Counted from the first letter of the stretch, positions 8,452 to 15,553 are shown. The stretch is DNA of 38,701 nucleotides from Eubacteriales bacterium (GCA_030694905.1 JAUYTY010000051.1:1-38701), one strand, 5' to 3'. The notes: generated by a model not told the origin, from the letters alone. Numbers and translations: made by a program.

Positions 8452-8852
8452 GGGAAAAGCTGCGAGATATACATTTGGCGGAATCCAGATATTTCAAGGA
8501 TCGCTATAGGAATATGACCTTTGAGAAGAGATGTCATAAGTTTGAATTAATCGATGATGATGATCTGCTCTTAGAATTGATCAAAGAGGGAAATGAAACA
8601 ATTGGTTACTGCATATCCTCATTTGCAAAGGGGATCGGTGAAATTGACTCGCTGTTTGTAGAAGAGTCATACAGAAACAGAGGCTATGGGAAAGAATTGT
8701 TAGACAGTGCCATCCATTGGCTGAACCTGAAGACATGCGACAAAATCATCCTATCCGTTGCAGATGGCCATGAATCGGTATTGCCGTTTTATGAAAAAAT
8801 GGGATTCTATCCGGAATCAACCTTGCTGCAGTTGAGAAAAACACAACACTGA
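8294..8852 (+). pseudogene. GNAT acetyltransferase gene interrupted by a 107-bp element
   Basis: ATG 8294 (behind AAGGAATAAC) encodes MFIIRIKKDNLSSIKHL and then enters the repeat element at 8345, hitting TAA four codons on. Coding resumes exactly past the element at 8451 with WEKLRDIHLAESRYFKDRYRN and continues to the stop at 8852. The C-terminal part has the acetyl-CoA pyrophosphate loop of GNAT enzymes (VEESYRNRGYGKELL) and the FYEKMGF block. Joined, the two parts give a normal GNAT protein of about 145-150 residues. A TTG at 8475 could start a truncated 125-residue product, but no ribosome site precedes it. I judge the gene broken unless the element is removed from RNA, for which I see no evidence. 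Substrate unknown. Confidence 0.75.
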
Positions 8853-8871
8853 AATTTGAGGAGAGAAAAAG

Positions 8872-11013
8872 ATGAAAATAGCCATTGTTTACAACAGGGA
8901 GAGTCAAGCGGTCATCAATCTGTTTGGAACATTGAACCGGGAGAAATATGGACTTGAAACAATAAATGATATTAAAAATGCCTTGGAAAAAGGTGGCCAT
9001 CAAGTCCGCACCTTTGAGGGAGACAAGAATATCATTGAAAAACTTGAAAAATTCATGCCCTCGGTGATTTCAGGCGAGAGGCCGGGTCTGGTTTTCAATT
9101 TGAGTTACGGTATCCAGGGAAAGGGCAGGTATATGCACATTCCTGGAATATTGGAGATGTTGGGTATACCTTATGTGGGATCAGGACCTGATACCCATGC
9201 TATCGCTTTGGACAAGGTTGTCACAAAAATGATCATCGCGCAAAAGGGCCTGCCTACACCTAGATTTACAGTAATGGACAGGCCTGATTCGCCTTTCAAG
9301 GAGGATTTGAAATATCCTCTGATTGTAAAGCCAAAGGATGAAGCGGTATCCTTTGGCTTGAGGATAGTTCATAATGAAGAAGAACTCAGAGAAGGGGTAA
9401 GGGTCATCTTTACCACATTTAACACACCAACCTTGGTTGAGGAATATATTGACGGAAGAGAGATCAATGTGGGACTACTGGGCAACAATCCTGTCGTGGC
9501 ATTGCCACCTGTTGAGCTGAATTTTGGCGAGGGACTTCAGATTTATACTTTTGAAGACAAGAAAAACACCAGTGGAAGAACAGTGGAAAAGATCTGTCCC
9601 GCACCGCTTTCTCAAGAAGAAACGGAAAAAATCCAACAGCTAGCTATAGACACCTTCAATGCTCTGGGCTGCAGTGACAGCGCCAGGGTTGATTTCAGAC
9701 TGGATAAAGAAGGAAATCCTTATATTTTAGAGGTAAACTCTATGGCGAGTCTGGGAGATACCAGCTCGTTTGTATTCGCAGCAGAGAAAATGGGATTGGA
9801 TTACACTGCCTTGATCAACCGGCTTATAGACGTGGCGTATGAAAGATATTTCGGACCATATATTCTTCCAAGCGCGGAAAACGGCGTCAACGATATGGCT
9901 GTAAACATCTTTAATGTCATCACCCGTAAAAGAGATGACATGGAAGAGGAACTGAAAACATGGACTAATATACCAAGCTGGACAGAGGATCCTGTGGGAA
10001 TCCACACGGTTCTTAGAAAAATAGAAGAAAGAATGAATAAATTGGGATTGACAATCAACGATGAACACACCAATGGCCGGTCAGCATGGACTTGGTCCAC
10101 CAAAGCCGGATTCAAAGATGGAACTCTGATAGTGATCCCTCTGGATATACCCGGAAATAGAACGGGATTTCCAATACCCTTCAGATCCGAACAGGAATGG
10201 CTTTATGGCGAGGGGATTGCATCCAGCAGAGGCGGGCTGACAACTTTATTAAGAACATTGGAGGCACTGAAGGAAATAAAGGTTTTGGATAGTAGAAAAA
10301 TCGGTGTGTTCTATTATAACGACGAAGGCAGAGGCATGCGATACAGCAGCCCTACACTGGTGGAAGCGGCCAAATGGGCAAAACAAGTGATAATAATGCA
10401 ACCGGGATTTGAAGGCGGTAAGATTATAGATCAAAGAAGAGGCACCAAAAAATTTGCCGTCATTCTCGAGGGAGTGCCCATCAGAGTTGGAAGTCGTGCT
10501 AAGCAAATAGACGCTTTGTCATATTTTCTGGAGCAGGCTCATGGACTGCAAGCTCTCAGCAGTCCGGATAAAAAACTGACAGTTGCCGTCCATGATTTGC
10601 ATTCTGAACGCTATAGCGTTTTGCTTCCTCACCGGGTTAAAGCAACAGTATCTTTGACATATCTGGATGAAAATTTGTCAAGGATGGTTGAAAATGAAAT
10701 CAGAAACATATTTAAGAGCAATCCCAAAGGCATACAGGCCTTTGTGGAAAAACTTGAAGAAAGGCCGCCTTTGATAAAAAGAAAGAATAATCCCCTTTTA
10801 AACAAACTGGAAACCCTATCTGAAGAATTGAAGATTCCATTCGGCACAGAATCAAGTCTTTTGGCAACCGCAGCAGGCGTAATTCCGGAGGATCTCCCGG
10901 TCGTTTGTGGGTTTGGACCTGCCAGCAGAGGTTTATATACACCCAATGAAGCAATCAACAGGTCGGAGCTCATTGAGAAAACCTTGCTTCTTGCTCTGCT
11001 GCTTTTGGAATAA
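8872..11013 (+). CDS. D-Ala-D-Ala ligase-like ATP-grasp fused to a metal-ligand-less M20-like domain
   Basis: 713 residues in two parts. Residues 1-330 form a D-alanine-D-alanine ligase-like ATP-grasp: VFNLSYGIQGKGR, IPYVGSGPDTHAIALDK, PLIVKPKDEAVSFG, and metal/phosphate block YILEVNSMASLGDTSS (285-299). Residues about 340-713 follow the M20 peptidase pattern, including a mid-domain dimerisation-like insert (HDLHSERYSVLLPHR). All five metal-ligand positions appear changed: H to P423, D to S451, E to G486, E to Q510 and H to Y689. Catalytic-type D425 and E485 remain. The second half is therefore probably a non-metal, structural or binding domain. It likely makes or binds a dipeptide-like product, but no substrate can be given. 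The gene follows the GNAT remnant by 19 bases; GAGGAGAG precedes the ATG. Confidence 0.75.
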   Translation: MKIAIVYNRESQAVINLFGTLNREKYGLETINDIKNALEKGGHQVRTFEGDKNIIEKLEKFMPSVISGERPGLVFNLSYGIQGKGRYMHIPGILEMLGIPYVGSGPDTHAIALDKVVTKMIIAQKGLPTPRFTVMDRPDSPFKEDLKYPLIVKPKDEAVSFGLRIVHNEEELREGVRVIFTTFNTPTLVEEYIDGREINVGLLGNNPVVALPPVELNFGEGLQIYTFEDKKNTSGRTVEKICPAPLSQEETEKIQQLAIDTFNALGCSDSARVDFRLDKEGNPYILEVNSMASLGDTSSFVFAAEKMGLDYTALINRLIDVAYERYFGPYILPSAENGVNDMAVNIFNVITRKRDDMEEELKTWTNIPSWTEDPVGIHTVLRKIEERMNKLGLTINDEHTNGRSAWTWSTKAGFKDGTLIVIPLDIPGNRTGFPIPFRSEQEWLYGEGIASSRGGLTTLLRTLEALKEIKVLDSRKIGVFYYNDEGRGMRYSSPTLVEAAKWAKQVIIMQPGFEGGKIIDQRRGTKKFAVILEGVPIRVGSRAKQIDALSYFLEQAHGLQALSSPDKKLTVAVHDLHSERYSVLLPHRVKATVSLTYLDENLSRMVENEIRNIFKSNPKGIQAFVEKLEERPPLIKRKNNPLLNKLETLSEELKIPFGTESSLLATAAGVIPEDLPVVCGFGPASRGLYTPNEAINRSELIEKTLLLALLLLE

Positions 11014-11043
11014 AAGATAAAGCAAGAAAAAGAAATAGAGGCT

Positions 11044-11072
11044 TTATACAAAAGTAGATTATATGATATAAT
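11044..11072 (+). promoter_or_regulatory. Promoter before the carbinolamine dehydratase gene
   Basis: TTATAC (11044-11049), a 17-base spacer and TATAAT (11067-11072), about 30 bases before the ATG. Confidence 0.5.
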
Positions 11073-11101
11073 TGTGGAAAGAATTTTTAGGAGGTACGAC
11101 T

Positions 11102-11431
11102 ATGACTAAAGATTTATCCAATGAAAAATGCGTTCCGTGCTCAATCGGAACACCGCCGATGGAGGGACTTGAGCTTAAAAGAATGCTTGCAGAAATAGGA
11201 CCGACATGGCAACTGGTCGAAAAAAAACAAATCGAAAAATCTTTCAAATTCAAGGACTTCAAATCAGCTCTGGATTTTGTAAACAAGGTAGGCATTATAG
11301 CTGAGGAAGAGGGACATCATCCAGATATCAAGGTGGGCTGGGGACGAGCTAAAATAACACTTATTACCCACAAGATCGGAGGCCTTTCCAGAAATGATTT
11401 TCTGATGGCGGCTAAAATAAACAAGTTGTAG
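11102..11431 (+). CDS. Pterin-4a-carbinolamine dehydratase family protein
   Basis: 109 residues from ATG 11102, chosen because AGGAGGTACGACT sits directly before it; an upstream TTG in frame lacks a ribosome site. The family core is clear: H72-H73-P followed by VGWGRAKITLITH, supplying the histidines that dehydrate 4a-hydroxytetrahydrobiopterin. The N-terminus has a CxxC pair (C10, C13) in the CVPCSIGTPP stretch seen in several bacterial members. In bacteria without aromatic amino acid hydroxylases the role of this family is often unclear (a link to molybdopterin cofactor metabolism has been proposed). No hydroxylase gene is visible here. Confidence 0.85.
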   Translation: MTKDLSNEKCVPCSIGTPPMEGLELKRMLAEIGPTWQLVEKKQIEKSFKFKDFKSALDFVNKVGIIAEEEGHHPDIKVGWGRAKITLITHKIGGLSRNDFLMAAKINKL

Positions 11432-11432
11432 G

Positions 11433-11565
11433 ATCAACAGGGTTCTTGGGTTCAGGTGGCGTTTGAAACGCCATCTGAACCTTAGAAACCGTTATCCAGG
11501 GACTCTACAGTGCTTATCTCCCACTTATAGAAGTGGGAGATAAGCACTGTTAGTCATCGGACAAA
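11433..11565 (+). repeat. Second, inverted copy of the hairpin element (structured-RNA-like)
   Basis: The reverse complement of this stretch matches the element at 8345-8451 from TTTGTCCGATGACTAACAG to AACCCTGTTGAT. It holds two hairpins. 11449-11481 has arms GGTTCAGGTGGCGT and ACGCCATCTGAACC (one wobble). 11507-11550 has perfect 20-bp arms beginning ACAGTGCTTATC with a 4-base ATAG loop. The second hairpin is reduced or lost in the array copies, so this is the most complete copy. It begins one base after the dehydratase stop and may also act as a 3' RNA structure. There are no terminal inverted repeats or flanking duplications that I can define. Confidence 0.8.
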
Positions 11566-11612
11566 GAGAACTGGGATTGATGTTTCAGGCATCTTGAAGG
11601 GGGGTGACAGAA

Positions 11613-11972
11613 TTGTTTATGGAGTTTATCATACTCGGGGTTTTCCTAATTATTGTTGGTATTTTTCTGGAGAAATATCTGATTAAAAAATATGGTATCG
11701 AGAAGAACAAGGGCTGGACCAGATATGTCAACAAACATCACATGTGGGGAGAGTACATCCTGCTGGCGATTGGCATCATATTGTTTGCTGCTTTTGCCGA
11801 AAGAGGAACTGTAAGAAGCAATGGTATACTAATATTGGTTATTGTTGTCCACTTATTCCGGATCACCATGCAGTGGCGATATGAAAGAGAGAAAAGAGAA
11901 CACATACTGACAGCCCTGAGCATCGCTATGTTCTCAGTGCTTCTAGTGGGGGCTAATATCTTTCTCCCTTGA
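11613..11972 (+). CDS. Small membrane protein, DUF4181-like
   Basis: About 119 residues with four predicted membrane helices: FIILGVFLIIVGIFL, YILLAIGIILFAAF, ILILVIVVHLFRI and ALSIAMFSVLLVGANIF. A charged cytoplasmic loop carries KYGIEKNKGWTRYVNKHHMWGE. The helix spacing and the loop resemble DUF4181 proteins; the function of that family is unknown. Start choice: AAGGGGGGTGA (11597-11607) fits TTG 11613 best, ATG 11619 is also possible, and GTG 11604 lies inside the ribosome site. A long hairpin terminator follows the gene. Confidence 0.65.
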   Translation: MFMEFIILGVFLIIVGIFLEKYLIKKYGIEKNKGWTRYVNKHHMWGEYILLAIGIILFAAFAERGTVRSNGILILVIVVHLFRITMQWRYEREKREHILTALSIAMFSVLLVGANIFLP

Positions 11973-11994
11973 GGAAGAACTTCAAATGTAACTA

Positions 11995-12025
11995 AAAGGC
12001 ACATGAAACAGATTCATGTGCCTTT
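11995..12025. terminator. Bidirectional terminator between convergent genes
   Basis: Perfect 13-bp arms AAAGGCACATGAA (11995-12007) and TTCATGTGCCTTT (12013-12025) with loop ACAGA. The arms end in A and T runs, so it can work for both the membrane-protein gene and csoR. Confidence 0.75.
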
Positions 12026-12050
12026 AGCATATAGTCGACTGTATTTGTCA

Positions 12051-12320
12051 TCACATATTATAGTATTTGTCCAGAATCTTCATGACCTCATCAATCTTCT
12101 GATCGCCCTCTTGTTCATTTGTAAAGGCTGCCTTTATGCACCCATCGATATGAGCCTTCAATATTTCATGATTGGCTTTTTTGAGCAATGACTGAGCTGC
12201 CAAAACCTGGTTGGATATATCCACACAATAGCGGTCATCCTCCACCATCTTCATGATACCTTCAATCTGACCTTGAGCAGTCTTCAAAAGACGCGTCACT
12301 TTTTTCTTATCCGCATGCAT
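12051..12320 (-). CDS. csoR: CsoR-family copper-sensing repressor
   Basis: An 89-residue all-helical DUF156/CsoR protein. The Cu(I) ligand set C-H-C is present: C32 (RYCVDI), H57 and C61 (KAHIDGC). This separates it from RcnR/FrmR, which use other residue patterns. It is transcribed as the last gene after copA and copZ, 11 bases after copZ. A dyad of the CsoR type, TACACCC...GGGTGTA, overlaps the copA promoter region, fitting autoregulation in which Cu(I) binding releases the operator. An AGGAGGTCAACCA ribosome site precedes the ATG. Confidence 0.93.
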   Translation of the reverse strand: MHADKKKVTRLLKTAQGQIEGIMKMVEDDRYCVDISNQVLAAQSLLKKANHEILKAHIDGCIKAAFTNEQEGDQKIDEVMKILDKYYNM

Positions 12321-12331
12321 TGGTTGACCTC

Positions 12332-12541
12332 CTATTGGAAACGGACAACTGTATAACCCGCATCATCGATGAGCTCCGAAATCATAGCCTCATCCACTTC
12401 CTTTTCAAATTCAACAACCGCCTTTTGATCTGCCAGAATCACCTCGGCCGATGTGACGCCATCAATACCTTTAAGTGTCTTTTCCACTCTCATCTTGCAG
12501 TGATTGCATGTCATTCCTTCGATAAATATTTCCTTTTTCAT
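12332..12541 (-). CDS. copZ: CopZ-type copper chaperone (HMA domain)
   Basis: 69 residues from the ATG at 12541, selected because GGAGAAACGAAA precedes it; a longer in-frame start at 12574 would overlap copA. The single heavy-metal-associated domain has the MxCxxC motif (M10, C12, C15: GMTCNHC) and a ferredoxin-like beta-alpha-beta layout. It would carry Cu(I) to CopA and hand copper to CsoR. It lies between copA (25-base gap) and csoR in one operon. Confidence 0.92.
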   Translation of the reverse strand: MKKEIFIEGMTCNHCKMRVEKTLKGIDGVTSAEVILADQKAVVEFEKEVDEAMISELIDDAGYTVVRFQ

Positions 12542-12566
12542 TTTCGTTTCTCCTCTATCTATATTC

Positions 12567-14834
12567 TTACTCATATTTTTTGGGTTTGAAACCCTTTAAT
12601 CTCAATGCGTTGGTAACGACTGATACTGAGCTTAGACTCATGGCTGCAGCGGCGAACATAGGACTCAGCTTCCATCCAAGTATTGAGTAAAACACACCTG
12701 CGGCCAGTGGGATTCCTGCAGAGTTATAGAAGAATGCCCAGAATAGGTTCTGTTTGATATTTCGTATAGTTGCCTTGCTAAGTTGTATCGCTGAAACCAC
12801 ATCCAACAGATCACTTCTCATCAGCACCACGTCAGCGGACTCTATTGCCACATCCGTGCCGGCACCTATTGCGATGCCGATATCAGCTCTTGCCAGGGCT
12901 GGCGCGTCGTTAATTCCATCTCCAACCATAGCGACAACCTTATTGCCTTCCTGCAGTCTTCTGACCTCACGTTCCTTGTCAGCAGGCATAACCTCTGCGA
13001 TAACTGTGTCGACACCTACCTGGAGGCCAATTGCTTCTCCTGTCAATTGATTGTCACCGGTCAGCATTACAACCTTGATACCCATTTTTTGGAAGGCGTG
13101 TATTGCTTCCTTGCTGGTTGGTTTGACAACATCAGCAGCTGAGATGATGCCTAGCAGCTTGGTATCTGCCAGATACAGCAGTGTTTTTCCTTCTTTGCTG
13201 AGTCTCTCATGCAGTTCAAGATGCTCCGAAACATCGATGCCGATTTCTGACATCAGCTTAACGTTACCGATACTGTATGAGCTGTTATTAATATTTGCCC
13301 TTATTCCTTTGCCTGGAATCGCATCAAATTTCTCCGGCTGATAAAGTGTCAGTCCCTTTTCTTCGGCGGCGTTTATTACCGCTTCGGCAAGTGGATGTTC
13401 GGATCCCTTTTCCATAGATGCGGCAATCTTTAATAGCTCCTGTTCATTCATATCTTGAAAGGTTATAATGTCTTTTACCTCAGGCTTTCCAACGGTGATA
13501 GTACCTGTTTTATCCAAAACGATTGTCTCTATCTTATGCCCTATCTCCAGCGCTTCTCCTGACTTAATGAGAATACCGTTCTCAGCACCTTTTCCGGTAC
13601 CTACCATAATTGCCGTAGGCGTTGCAAGACCTAAGGCACAAGGGCAGGAGATGACCAGTACCGCGATGCCTATAGATAATGCAAACTCAAATGTGTGGCC
13701 TAGCAGCATCCACACGATGGTGGCCAGTAAGGCTATAATCAGCACTACGGGAACAAATATACCACTGATTTTGTCCGCCAATTTGGCAATTGGCGCTTTG
13801 GTGGATTGAGCCTCCTCCACCAGCTTGATGATCTGTGACAGGGTGGTCTCTTCGCCAACCTTTTCAGCTCTAAACTTGATGAAGCCTGTTTTGTTGATGC
13901 TGCCCGATGTTACCTTGCTGTCAGGTTTTTTCTCAACAGGGATGCTCTCACCTGTAATCATTGATTCATCCATGGACGTGTAGCCCTCTGTGACAATACC
14001 ATCTGCAGGGATTCGTTTACCGGGTTTGACGATGATGATGTCTCCTTTGATCAGTTCTTCTACAGGAACCTCTCCCTCAATGCCGTTTCTTTCTACTAAA
14101 GCCGTCTTTGGACTCAGGTCCATCAGTTTTTTGATGGCTTCCGAAGTGCTTCCCTTTGCTTTGGCTTCAAGAAATTTACCCAAGGTAATCAGGGTCAGTA
14201 TGACACCTGCCGATTCAAAGTAAAGATCGTGGGCATAGGTTTTAACAAGATCCATATTATCATGTCCAAGACCATAACCGATCCGATATATGGCGAAGAC
14301 CCCATATACAATAGCGGCACCGGTACCGATGGCTATCAGCGAATCCATATTAGGGGATCCTTTAAACAAAGTTTTGAATCCTATCTTGTAGTATTTGCTA
14401 TTGATGATCGCAACAGGCAGTGTCAAAAGAAACTGCGTGAATGCAAAGCTCATAACATTCATGTGACCTGTTAAAAATCCTGGTAACGGCCAGGCATACA
14501 TATCTCCCATGGCTAGATAAAACAAGGGAATTGTAAAAATCAGAGACCAGATCAGTCGCTTCTTCATTTCCTTATATTCTTCTTCAGCAGGATTTCTTTC
14601 TTCTTTGGTTTTGCTGACAGCCTTGACCGGTTCTGCGCCATACCCAGCCTTTTCAACAGCTTTTATAATATCACTTTCACTGACCTTTGACTCATCAAAG
14701 GTTACATTCATATTGTTTTGCAACAGATTGACCGAAATATCGGTGACGCCATCTATTTTTTTGATGCTCTTCTCAACAGCCAGTGAGCAAGCTGAACAGG
14801 TCATGCCAGATATATTATATTTGTCTTTTTTCAT
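12567..14834 (-). CDS. copA: Cu(I)-exporting P1B-type ATPase CopA
   Basis: 755 residues. One N-terminal HMA domain (GMTCSAC, C13/C16) is followed by eight predicted helices with the P1B signature CPC (397-399) in helix 6, actuator TGES (about 294-297), phosphorylation motif DKTGT with D441, the SEHP motif of the nucleotide domain, and hinge VGDGINDAP. CPC and the linked copZ and csoR genes indicate monovalent copper/silver efflux across the membrane. Many family members have two N-terminal HMA domains; this one has one. GGGAGGTAATT precedes the ATG, and the promoter with its CsoR-like dyad is directly upstream. Confidence 0.95.
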   Translation of the reverse strand: MKKDKYNISGMTCSACSLAVEKSIKKIDGVTDISVNLLQNNMNVTFDESKVSESDIIKAVEKAGYGAEPVKAVSKTKEERNPAEEEYKEMKKRLIWSLIFTIPLFYLAMGDMYAWPLPGFLTGHMNVMSFAFTQFLLTLPVAIINSKYYKIGFKTLFKGSPNMDSLIAIGTGAAIVYGVFAIYRIGYGLGHDNMDLVKTYAHDLYFESAGVILTLITLGKFLEAKAKGSTSEAIKKLMDLSPKTALVERNGIEGEVPVEELIKGDIIIVKPGKRIPADGIVTEGYTSMDESMITGESIPVEKKPDSKVTSGSINKTGFIKFRAEKVGEETTLSQIIKLVEEAQSTKAPIAKLADKISGIFVPVVLIIALLATIVWMLLGHTFEFALSIGIAVLVISCPCALGLATPTAIMVGTGKGAENGILIKSGEALEIGHKIETIVLDKTGTITVGKPEVKDIITFQDMNEQELLKIAASMEKGSEHPLAEAVINAAEEKGLTLYQPEKFDAIPGKGIRANINNSSYSIGNVKLMSEIGIDVSEHLELHERLSKEGKTLLYLADTKLLGIISAADVVKPTSKEAIHAFQKMGIKVVMLTGDNQLTGEAIGLQVGVDTVIAEVMPADKEREVRRLQEGNKVVAMVGDGINDAPALARADIGIAIGAGTDVAIESADVVLMRSDLLDVVSAIQLSKATIRNIKQNLFWAFFYNSAGIPLAAGVFYSILGWKLSPMFAAAAMSLSSVSVVTNALRLKGFKPKKYE

Positions 14835-14846
14835 AATTACCTCCCT

Positions 14847-14899
14847 TACACCCAGGGGGGGTGTATTAATATAATAACACTACACGGTTCCCGTGTCAA
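14847..14899 (-). promoter_or_regulatory. copA promoter with CsoR-like operator and a second dyad
   Basis: On the minus strand: TTGACA (14899-14894), 17 bases, TATTAT (14876-14871). Downstream of the -10 lies the dyad TACACCC/GGGTGTA (14847-14865 on plus, G/C-rich centre), the form expected for CsoR operators. Inside the spacer and -35 lies a second perfect dyad, ACACGG-TTC-CCGTGT (14882-14896). Confidence 0.75.
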
Positions 14900-15051
14900 T
14901 GCATATATGAGAGTAATAAGAACATGAGAGAAATTTCGCCAAGTAATACTTAGAGCCCAATATCAATAATAAGAGATAGAAAAACAAAACAATCTTATGA
15001 AAAATTTTAAAATCCGGGAACTAAAAATATAATCCTTCCGTCAAATCAAAT
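14900..15051. other. A-rich spacer, nothing recognised
   Basis: Between the copA promoter and the second leader module I find no ORF with a ribosome site, no strong hairpin and no repeat. Confidence 0.5.
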
Positions 15052-15099
15052 AGTGAATATCACTAAATATGATATTTTAATAAAAATTTGATATTTAGT
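15052..15099. promoter_or_regulatory. Candidate operator upstream of leader module 2
   Basis: Just before the -35 are AGTGA-ATA-TCACT (15052-15064) and a second dyad with perfect 9-base arms ACTAAATAT (15062-15070) and ATATTTAGT (15091-15099). The direct repeat TGATATTT (15070-15077, 15089-15096) lies within it. No regulator can be named. Confidence 0.5.
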
Positions 15100-15100
15100 A

Positions 15101-15129
15101 TTGACATCAGGATTAAAGTGAGCTATCCT
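15101..15129 (+). promoter_or_regulatory. Promoter of leader module 2 and the micro-ORF array
   Basis: TTGACA (15101-15106), 17 bases, TATCCT (15124-15129): the same consensus -35 and spacing as the promoter of module 1. Confidence 0.75.
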
Positions 15130-15166
15130 ATTGAAGGATAAAAAATACTATAAAGGAGGAATTGAA

Positions 15167-15289
15167 ATGATCACTATGAAATTAAGAACAATCAGAAAAG
15201 CATCAGATGTAAGTGTCGGCAACGGGATAATTGTATCTAATTTTAGAATGTTTATGCAGCCTCCGAATGTGGGAATTATAGGAAAATAA
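15167..15289 (+). CDS. 40-residue leader peptide ending QPPNVGIIGK (family 2 of 2)
   Basis: ATG 15167 follows TAAAGGAGGAATTGAA. The peptide starts MITMKLRTIRKASDV and ends FRMFMQPPNVGIIGK. It shares F-x-x-F-x-Q-P-P-N-V-G-I with the peptide at 3692, while the N-terminal halves do not align. The codons for QPPNVGI differ from the other copy only at synonymous third positions (CCG for CCA, GTG for GTT, GGA for GGT). The adjacent prolines followed by Asn are of a kind known to slow ribosomes, so a stalling leader is a reasonable inference. Unlike copy 1, no transporter follows; an array of tiny ORFs does. Confidence 0.78.
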   Translation: MITMKLRTIRKASDVSVGNGIIVSNFRMFMQPPNVGIIGK

Positions 15290-15308
15290 TTTTTCTCTGT
15301 AAATATTG

Positions 15309-15344
15309 ACCGCAGGCTTGTGTAAACGCACCCTGCGGTTTTTT
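15309..15344 (+). terminator. Module 2 tandem terminator hairpin 1
   Basis: Arms ACCGCAGG (15309-15316) and CCTGCGGT (15332-15339), identical to the arms of hairpin 1 in module 1, followed by six T. Confidence 0.8.
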
Positions 15345-15352
15345 AGTGTCAT

Positions 15353-15379
15353 AACCGCGGGAGAACCTGCGGTTTTTTT
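15353..15379 (+). terminator. Module 2 tandem terminator hairpin 2
   Basis: Arms AACCGCGGG (15353-15361) and CCTGCGGTT (15366-15374), nine pairs with one G-T wobble, loop AGAA, then a run of seven T. Its arms can exchange partners with those of hairpin 1. Confidence 0.8.
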
Positions 15380-15467
15380 AATGGAATTTTAATAGATTAA
15401 ACCTTATTGTTTAATACTTTAAGTTTAAAATATGTTTGATAGCAAATTAACAAAGGAGGTAATTCAA

Positions 15468-15503
15468 ATGACAATCAGAAAGGTGAACGCAACAAGGAAA
15501 TGA
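15468..15503 (+). CDS. 11-codon micro-ORF (MTIRKVNATRK)
   Basis: ATG 15468 has a strong AAAGGAGGTAATTCAA ribosome site. The product MTIRKVNATRK ends at TGA 15501-15503. The TIRK start and its codons echo TIRKA in the peptide at 15167. The stop overlaps the ATG of the next micro-ORF as ATGA. It may be a real coupled leader, or the front half of a frameshifted small gene. Confidence 0.4.
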   Translation: MTIRKVNATRK

Positions 15504-15535
15504 AGGGCTATATTGACAGCATTTGCGCTAAGTAG
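15500..15535 (+). CDS. 11-codon micro-ORF (MKGYIDSICAK), coupled to the previous one
   Basis: ATG 15500 overlaps the preceding TGA by the ATGA arrangement and ends at TAG 15533-15535. Joined by a one-base shift, the two pieces would give one small peptide of about 23 residues. No independent ribosome site is visible. Confidence 0.3.
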   Translation: MKGYIDSICAK

Positions 15536-15553
15536 GAATAAGGAGGTAAAGAA

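Noticed and set aside
12754-14474. Plus-strand ORFs of 77-113 codons across copA
   Set aside because: Low-complexity Ser/Thr/Pro translations antisense to a clearly real gene, without ribosome sites.
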